NCBI GenBank assembly: GCA_949592205.1
Contig: CATIUR010000006.1
Location: forward strand, 7,263,001 to 7,327,000
Direction of reading: 5' to 3'
DNA: 64,000 nt
Source: Helichrysum umbraculigerum
Taxonomy: Eukaryota; Streptophyta; Magnoliopsida; Asterales; Asteraceae
Below the pieces are notes generated by a model. It worked only from the letters and a program-made list of their open reading frames with translations. It was not told the DNA's origin and made no database searches. The position numbers and the translations under genes were made by a program. Below, in pieces: positions 56,936-64,000 of this stretch (its first letter is position 1; each line of letters opens with the position of its first letter).

Positions 56936-58927
56936 TTAACCGGAACCACTCGGGCCGGAAGTGCATAGTGCCCAAGTGTTGTGTGGGTAGATCCGTAGAA
57001 ACTGGTGAGTGATGGTTTTGATGATGTTTGGAATTCGTGATGCAAAGTCAGGGAGGCTCTCAAGGTGGTCTTCAGTGACTTTCTGCATATGTAGGAGATC
57101 CCAAGTGATGTCTTTAACTGATTTGGTGATAACTCCATGGGAATCAACTACAAAGAATCCTTCTTCGGATTCCATCATCTCACGCTCCGGATGCTCATGC
57201 TTCAACGAGTCTATGAGTGCGAGAAACTTTTTGTGGATAATTTCATGATCATTTTGCCTGGCGTTTCCTCTTAGTTCTCTTACGGACTCGTGAATGCCTT
57301 GGATGAGATGGGTCTAATGATCAGAGAACGTGAGGGCAGAGTCGCGGAAAATATTGTTGACTATATCGTACACCTCTCGTAATCCATAGTGGAAAATCTA
57401 GCCATGCTCCTCCAGATGAATCTCACAGAAGATTTCCTTGATTCGGTTTGAGAGGAAGTTCGCGATGTTAACCATCGAACCTTCAGGCATGGAAGAAGGG
57501 ATGTCACGCGTTCTTTCATCAAAACTCTCATACTCGAGATCATGAACAATCTTGTGAGCATGGTACTCAATGGTACAGTCAATATAGAACCTGTGTGGAG
57601 AAGAGTCATCTATATGATCGTTTTCAGCCATTGAATTCATTAATCGACGAAGATCATTCATCAGCCGAACGTCTGTATCTGCATCAGGGTTCTTAGTATC
57701 ATGGTACATATATCTGCGATATGAGTGTAAATACTCATTTTGCTGTGCAGAGAATGAAAATGCGGATCTGATCAGTACATCATGTATCTTTTGATACATG
57801 GCCCTATGGTCCTCAAAGAACTCCAATTCCTCGAATGTAGGTTCGTCATTTTGATGTAGAAGCTGAGTTGTAAGATCTTCGGCAAAGGCATGCAGGCGGT
57901 TCTGGAAGAACTGAGGATCTCGCTTGCTGTTGTTGGCTTGATAAACGTCATATTCGGCCTGGATTTCTTCTATCAGGTCCCTTTGGCGCGGTGTGTACTC
58001 ATTGGTAGATGTAATGATGATGCTCATCATTGAGGGGAGGTCATTTTCGAATGCCTCGATAGCACTAATCATTCATTCGTGATTAGAAACCATGGGAATA
58101 ACTGGAGGTTCTGGAGAGCAGATATCTATCAGTATATCAATGTATACGACGTCATCCCTGTCATCCTCTGCCGATGGAGTATCCATGTCTTGAGAGTCTG
58201 GAAACTCTACAATGTCTAAAAGTAACTGGGTATTATCGGTGATCTGAGATATCGACTGAGAAGAATCCATGCCTATGTCTCTCTCCTCGGAATCATGGCT
58301 AGATCCAGAAGTATCTCCCAATTCAAACTGAGTTCGAGGTGCCAGAACATCGAAGGTTTGAATCTTTTGAGAAGATAAATCTGAATAAAGTTCCGGTAGT
58401 CTGGAAGCTTTGTATGCCGAGATTTTCCTTAGGAGTTTATCTCGAAGCTCCGGGTGTTGCTTTGATAAAGTAATGGTTTTCTCAATGTTTAGCAGAGCGT
58501 TAAGTCGAGGTGAGACAAGAGGTTTGGAAGGATCTATGACAGAAGCTATGAGCTTCTCCATAGTAATACCAAATCCTGCATCATGTGAATGATCAATAGA
58601 TGTATCCTCACTATCTAACAGTAATATAAAATTTTCAATCTGCATGATCTCAGCTGTCGGAAGGTGGGAATCAGGTAAGTGCTGATGCGGTGGTGTAGAC
58701 CGGTATAAATCCTCCTCTTCTTCTTCGGGCTCTGAATCTTCTTCCTGTTCTTCCTCCGATTCTTCCATTTCCTCTGGTTCTGATTCTGGTGCTGTTTCTT
58801 CCTCTGATTCATCCATTTCTTCTTCAACCTCTTCTGGCTCTGATTCCTCCATCCCTTCTTCTTCTGATTCTGACTCTTCTGTTGCCGAGATGAGACAGGT
58901 GTGATCATCTGGTCTGTATGGCTCCGG
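56936..58927 (-). pseudogene. ORF X: acidic, helix-rich protein replacing pol, function unknown
   Basis: In the same frame as the protease upstream and open for about 660 codons except for stops at 58073, 57398 and 57314 (and 58928 at its head); it ends at 56936. The first 70 residues are almost pure Glu/Ser/Asp/Pro (EESEPEEVEEEMDESEEE). The rest is charged and helix-rich: MQIENFILLLDSEDTSIDHS, NIEKTITLSKQHPELRDKLL, then EYTPRQRDLIEEIQAEYDVY, FFEDHRAMYQKIHDVLIRS, YLHSYRRYMYHDTKNPDADT, HAHKIVHDLEYESFDERTRD and finally DITWDLLHMQKVTEDHLESL. No RT (YXDD), RNase H or integrase (HHCC/DDE) motif is present. No family is recognised. The conserved frame across stops implies a former gag-protease-X polyprotein. 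A captured host gene or a lineage-specific structural protein are both possible. Confidence 0.6.
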
Positions 58928-58930
58928 TTA

Positions 58931-59590
58931 TGAGTCATAAGTGTCATCATCTGAAATGATCTTGCCTATTGATATTGCGTATATCTCTGCGTGTTCTACT
59001 AGTGAATACTCGTCTTGATCAATCTTGAAAGATACAGTTTGTCCATGTGCTCGCAGACTAATAACCTGAGAATATACATCAATAACAGCACGTGCAGTAT
59101 TCATAAATGGCCTTCCTAGGATAATAGGGATAATAATGTCTTCCTGAATGTCCATCACTACGAATTCGGTGGGAAACCAAAACTTATCAACTTTAACCAT
59201 GATGTTTTCAGCTATGCCCTTTGGATATTGAATGGATTGGTCGGATAGCTAGAAACTCATCTTAGTGGGCTGGAGAGGTCCTAATTCTAATCTAGTGTAA
59301 AGTGAATAAGGCATGAGATTGATACTAGCTCCAAGATCGGCCAAGGAGCGTATCATGCCTGAGTGATAGATGGAACAGGGCAAGGTGAATCATCCCGTAT
59401 CTCCTAGTTTTTCCGGTAGGGTATTCTGGATGACAGCTGAGCATTCAGCATTCAGCATTAAGAGAGATTTTAGGGGTTGCAGGAACCTTTTCCTTAGTAG
59501 CCAGTATTCGTCGGATATATTTGATGCTGGAAGGAATTCTAGACACAGTGTCCATGAATTTTCCATCGAGTTTGAATGACTTGGCATTGT
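58931..59590 (-). pseudogene. Athila-type aspartic protease region
   Basis: Processes the polyprotein. On the sense strand: NAECSAVIQNTLPEKLGDTG, a stop at 59390, the active-site region DLGASINLMPYSLYTRL (about 59285-59340), a stop at 59249, then VDKFWFPTEFVVMDIQED and IIPIILGRPFMNTARAVIDVY, closely paralleling the Athila protease at 45.5-45.9 kb. At 59441-59459 a 7-bp unit GCATTCA is repeated about 2.7 times; this shift separates the protease frame from the upstream gag tail. Confidence 0.8.
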
Positions 59591-60147
59591 ATTTTTTGCC
59601 TAAGCGGTTTGGGAAAGGAACTGGCACCTCACGAGCTGGAGTGGGCGCAGATCGGGTCTCAACTGTCGGTGGGATAGGAGTATGTTTATTCACTGGAGTA
59701 GTAGTTGTTGGAGGAGAGTTTAGGGTTTTTGCTTCTTCGACATGAGGATTCTGGATGGTGTTTCTTGGTAGAGATCCTTGTGGTCGGGTATCGAGACGTT
59801 GAGCTAACTGACCAATTTGGTTCTCAAGGCTTTTTAGAACTGAGAGTTAATTTCTGAGAAACAGATCAGTTTGGTCTTGTCTTGCCGTAGTCTTCTGGTT
59901 GAAAGCAGTCTGACCCTGGATGTAATATTATTAAGATTGTCCTCAGCACTGGTAATCGGTATGGCAGTTTTTGCAGGTTCAGTGGGCTGGACATCTTCAG
60001 GTGTCGTCAATGACAGAGGTTGGTTATATGGAAGTTGGGGTTGTTGTGGATATGTCGGGTATCGTGGTTGAAATCTTTGTGGGTAAGGTGGTTGGTTGTT
60101 TCGTGGAGGATACTGAGTTCCTCGGTTTCTAGGCGGTGATGTTCTTG
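59448..60147 (-). pseudogene. Athila-type gag C-terminal linker
   Basis: Pro/Gln/Tyr-rich (PPRNNQPPYPQRFQPRYP), then LKSLENQIGQLAQRLDTRPQ and GSLPRNTIQNP, the typical Athila segment before the protease, followed by PVPFPNRLGKK. One stop near 59849 interrupts it. The 5' side is cut by the solo LTR. Confidence 0.7.
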
Positions 60148-60571
60148 CGAAGTGTTCGTCCCTATACTAGGATCTATACGAACCGAGTCAATCAATTGAT
60201 GGCGGAAACAACAATTGACTAATCACACAATCACACGAATAATCAATACGCAATAATTATCAAACGAAACGTATTATATTGATTATGATCGACTAGCTTT
60301 ACAGAGATTTCGACAAATGGTGTTTAGGGTTTCGTCAACCCTAAACAGAAAACGTAAAAACGTTTTTATACAAAAACCGGCACCTGCGACGTCGCACACG
60401 ACGTCGCAGGCCCAAGTCCATGCGACGTTGACTACGTCGCAGGCCCAAAACCTGACGTCGCACCTGCGACGTTACAGACAACGTCGCAGGAGTCAGGAAA
60501 CACAAATCTAATAACAAAATGAACTTCGATCTAGACCAACTGACAGACACACAAATTGCATCAACACGAAG
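60148..60571 (-). mobile_element. Solo LTR (414 bp) inserted in gag, target duplication CGAAG
   Basis: The LTR is 60153-60566, TGTTCGTCCC to GCATCAACA on the plus strand, flanked by CGAAG at 60148-60152 and 60567-60571. The gag linker reads on to both sides of it. Size and ends suggest a Copia LTR; orientation is taken from the TATA-like motif. Confidence 0.85.
60361..60490 (-). promoter_or_regulatory. CGACGTCGCA array with TATA box in the 414-bp solo LTR
   Basis: CCTGCGACGTCGCA, ACGACGTCGCAGG, TGCGACGTTGACTACGTCGC and similar words give about nine half-sites TGCGACGT/ACGTCGCA in 60383-60490. On the minus strand TTGTATAAAAACG (60364-60376) lies about 10 bp downstream of the array. Confidence 0.75.
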
Positions 60572-60573
60572 CT

Positions 60574-61650
60574 AGGTGGATTTGGAGGTCTGGATGGAAA
60601 CTGAGCATAATAGACTGAACCGTCAGTCGAGTCTTCGTACTCGACCTCATATTCTTCGGTGGGATGGCTGGTACAGTTCTGGCAAGCCTGAACTTGATGA
60701 ACACGCTGCGGCTGCTTCTTAAGATCTCCAATCTGCTTCGTTAGGGTTTCGATTTGCTCGCTCAGAGATTTTATAGCTTCAGCTTGAGCGGAGTTATGAC
60801 CGGAGAGAGGTAATGATGAGGATTGCCCATCCGTCTTCTAATCGTGGTGATGCATCATCATATCTTCGATTAAGCTCCATGCTTCATCATCGGTCATCTT
60901 CATAAAGTTACCTTGAGCAGCGGCATCAAGAGTAATGCGGTGATTAGGATAGAGACCGTTATAGAACGTGCACAATTTTCGGTCTTTGTCATCTGGTGAT
61001 TCGGACATTTTCTTATCAAACTTTTGAATCGCTCCCACGCCGAGTAGATTGATTCATCGTGAGCTTGTTCAAAGTGCACAATGTCATTATTAAGTTTGGT
61101 TTGTTTGGACGGCGGGAAATATCTGGCAAGAAATTTGTTACCCATATCCGTCCATGAGGTGATTGAGCCGGTCTCAAGTCCCTCAAACCAAGAAAGTGCA
61201 TGTGAAGCGAGAGAATAGGGGAACAAGTATAGGCGAACTATGTTTTGCTCGACCCTATTCTGCTTATACGAGTTTGATATATGAATAAACTTATTGATGT
61301 GGGCGTTAGGATTTTCACGTGGTAGACCGTGAAATTGGCAGTTGTCTATGATGAGTTACACGATGTGATGTTTCAGCTTGAAGGATGCTCCCTCTATCTT
61401 CGGATAGGTGATTGGTCCTCCTCGTCCTTCAATGGATGGCTTGGTGTTGTCGGCAAGAGTAACACGGGAGCCCATTTTGGGAAGATGGAAACGTTTTTGT
61501 TTTCGGGTAGTTCGGATAATAGACTCAGGATCGGGTATGAAAATGAGTGGTGCAAATTCGGACGATCTGGTCTGATATCGTTGTATGTTGTGGGAAGGAA
61601 TTTTTCGGCTGGAACAAGGAAAGTAAAACTAAACTCTGGTATCTAAACTA
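60574..61650 (-). pseudogene. Degraded Athila-type gag core
   Basis: Capsid-type gag in at least three frames. From the 5' side: PEFSFTFLVPAEKFLP, then ASHALSWFEGLETGSITSW, NKFLARYFPPSKQTKLNND and FEQAHDESIYSAWERFKSLI, which match gag core motifs of the Athila at 44.1-44.4 kb. After a shift near 61030 it continues as LCTFYNGLYPNHRITLDAAA and MTDDEAWSLIEDMMMH. Several indels and stops make it non-functional. Confidence 0.75.
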
Positions 61651-61707
61651 AGGGTATCACTAAAAGGAAAGGTTCGTCAGGACGCCTCTGGGTCTTACGA
61701 TTGATTT

Positions 61708-61726
61708 CCCGGCAACAGCGCCAAAA
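61708..61726 (-). other. Primer binding site, Asp-tRNA-like
   Basis: Minus-strand TTTTTGGCGCTGTTGCCGGG, close to the 5' LTR, similar to the PBS of the Athila element at 43097. Confidence 0.85.
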
Positions 61727-61732
61727 ACTTGT

Positions 61733-64000
61733 TGTTGACCGCGAAGCGGTCGTTCACACAACGGGGCAACAACTAGGTGTGAGTTTTAAAATTTATAAAG
61801 AGCTGGGGACCTAAATTCTATTCACAGAGGTAAGTATAACTCAGGGTCGTTCTTAAGATCAATCGTATTGTGAACGGAGTTGTCTAGACAAACTATTCAA
61901 TTTAATGATGGGTTTTTAAAAAAGGTTTTGATTTGGTTTTAGGTTCGTTAAACTATGCTAAGTAAATAAAACAGAAAATAAATGTAGTAAATAAATGATA
62001 GGGTTGTAATCAGTAATGGAGGATAGTGCTTGCTATGACGTCGTTAGCTTATGCCTGTGGTGACGTCTGGGGTTTAAGTATGAAAACGTATTTTAAAGAT
62101 TTGTGTCTTGCTTTGCCTAAGTATTCATAGTGTAAACACTAACACCCTACTGTTTGATTTCTCAGATAGTATGTCACTAGGTTGCTAGGCTATGATGATT
62201 CTGATAGGAGGAGGCTGCTCAACTCTTCAACACTTTCCATATGGAGGAACAGTGACCCTTCTTGGAATAATATTCCTTGCGCATGAGATAGAGTAACAGA
62301 CCTACTATAGTTCTGACCGTTCTTAGCACTACGGGGATACTTAGACTAGGCAATGCATTTAGGATTAAGACTGGGTTTGGTGACTGCTAAACTTTAAATT
62401 AATGGCCATTGTTTTGTCCAGAGCTGTGTGATTCAACCAGGATGTGACACAGTCTTCAACCTACGATAGTTCCTTAGCTTCCACATATTTGTACTCCACT
62501 TGATGTGTTTCCAACGCTATACGAAGTACTGTGCCGTTTTACGGTCTTTTCGGGATCACATACTTTATGATCACTCTGGACCGTTTTAACAAAGTTTGTA
62601 TTAACGTGTAACCATCTATGATATAAATCAGCCCTCACTATAATATATATCCCAATAAATCCCTTATTGATTCACGGTGTACTATACGAAAGATTTTGGA
62701 AGAATTTCCACAGCTACACAATTCAGACCATGTTTGTATTTTGAAAACACAGATAGGTAGTGACCGGTTGATCAAGGTTTGCGACTCCTTGTCATACAGG
62801 TTCTAACCACGTTTATTGGAGGAAAGACGATTTGGTTTAGAAATTCATAAATATAAAGTTAACAGTACACCGGTTTTCATTTGTGTATTTAAAGTAACAT
62901 CGCCCCTAACATATACAAGCTAACTACATCACAACAAGCACATAAGAGACCTACTCACTACGCATGACAAACAATCCTAAATCTATCATAATAACAACAC
63001 TAATCATTATAATAGAAAAGGAAAGAAGTAACCGTTTATAATGCATAGCTAGAATAATGTTGAAAGAATACACGAACGGAATCATCGCAATATCTTCGAC
63101 AATATTACAAATAAGTCCCTCGAAATATTCCCTACACTTTTATAAAAGTAGCCCCTCCGTTAGTCTAGGTTAAATATTAACTAAGAATTAACTAACTAAA
63201 ACCCTAATATAGAGAGGGAGACTCTAGAGAGAGAGAGAGAGTGTATGAGAGAGAAAGTGAAAGGAAGAAATGAGGTGTGAAGGTGTTTTGAATGAGGAGA
63301 ATGAGGTCACTATGTATAGGCAAGGCATAGGGTCACACGTACAAGCACCAAAGCACCAAGATACAAGCAAACGAAGCAAAACGAGAACACACAGGCATGT
63401 GCAGAGCCATACACGGTCTTGTACTAGCCGTACATGGTCTGTTAAGGCCATACACAGCCTTCCCAGGGCCGTACACGGTCTCCTGGGTGGCCGTGTGCTG
63501 CCCATGTGCTGTTTTCGGCTTTTCTCGTTGCTTAATTCGCGCGTATCTTCTTCGTTTCTCGTCCGTTTTACTCAATTCTTTCGCCTATGATCTCATAATT
63601 CCGTTACGCTTCTAATGATGCCAAATTGGTAAAATTTGGATGTCTCTAGGTCAGGCGTGTGTGGAATGATCTCGGTTGTGCTTAGACAGCTCTATCTTCC
63701 TCGTCTTTTATCTGATCTTCACGATTCTTGATTCTCCACTCCTGTAATAACTTGTGACATCATTTGAAACTAATTAAGAACTTGTATTATCAGTATATTA
63801 AAAGAGTGTAAGAATCATTGCTAGTTAATCTGCCTCGTTTTGCGTGTCTTTTGGACGTTTTTAGCACTTTTTATAGCAATGCCTATTATCTGACCTACTT
63901 TGTGAAATTAAGTAGATAAATATTTAATTCAAGTGTTTTCACCAAGAATTAGGTCAAATGTGAAGTAAATATGTGTGTAAAAACATGATTTTTTGCTACA
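61733..64000 (-). repeat. 5' LTR (right) of the Athila-related element, reaching the window end
   Basis: TGTTGACCGC onwards, homologous along its whole length to 52371-54635; the last bases TTTGCTACA correspond to the left LTR's right edge. Confidence 0.85.

Larger units (their letters stand above)
52371..64000 (-). mobile_element. Athila-related non-autonomous element with gag, protease and a novel ORF; right end at window edge
   Basis: Minus orientation. LTRs 52371-54635 and 61733-64000 are about 2.27 kb each; the right one is complete or lacks at most a few bases. The sense strand has an Asp-like PBS, degraded gag, an Athila-type gag C-terminus, protease (DLGAS-type motif), then a long acidic frame where RT, RNase H and integrase should be. 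The post-coding motif and the CTTGAGGACAAGCA ... CTAAGTGTGG block match the Athila at 41.5-52.2 kb. The LTR pair is more diverged than those of the other two large elements, so it is older. A solo LTR is nested at 60153-60566. Confidence 0.8.

Overview
The window is nuclear DNA from a flowering plant. Genes have GT-AG introns and AT-rich flanks, the two recognisable host genes are plant-type (a LEC1-class NF-YB factor and a DUF3007 protein with a plastid-like N-terminus), and most of the remaining sequence is plant transposable elements. A eudicot is likely and Asteraceae is a guess from general impression only. There is no bacterial-style operon, no CRISPR array, and no rRNA or canonical tRNA gene.

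Layout. 1-2.2 kb: minus-strand LEC1-class NF-YB gene (3' end off the window) with its promoter. 3.3-5.5 kb: a LINE-like insertion carrying only ORF1, flanked by a 17-bp target duplication. 6.5-9.6 kb: a hAT MITE, then a short Copia element that keeps LTRs, PBS, PPT and an open gag but has no pol. 11.5-13.1 kb: a weak three-exon minus-strand gene model whose second intron is a dense array of a 10-bp motif in both orientations. 13.6-15.4 kb: a solo LTR. 16.3-17.7 kb: three MITEs. 17.8-22.7 kb: the five-exon DUF3007 gene on the plus strand. 24.2-25.3 kb: SINEs, one split by a solo LTR. 26.3-27.4 kb: a non-autonomous MULE with long inverted repeats and a 9-bp target duplication. 27.7-39.8 kb: a second solo LTR of the 13.6-kb family, split by a 10.3-kb Ty3/gypsy chromodomain element. 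41.5-52.2 kb: a complete Athila-type gypsy element whose gag-pol frame is interrupted only by stop codons. 52.4-64 kb: an Athila-related non-autonomous element (right LTR reaches the window end) that encodes gag and protease and then, in the same frame, a long acidic, helix-rich protein of unknown function instead of RT, RNase H and integrase. A 414-bp solo LTR is inserted in its gag region.

Two observations stand out. First, four unrelated LTR families carry arrays of short, family-specific GC-rich quasi-palindromes, each lying 10-45 bp upstream of a TATA-like motif on the inferred sense strand; a fifth LTR family carries a similar array whose position relative to a TATA box is unclear. Second, the Athila-derived element appears to have exchanged its polymerase region for an undescribed ORF while keeping the Athila motif that follows pol and the PPT block. 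All boundaries, target duplications and splice sites were read by eye; no alignment or database search was run.
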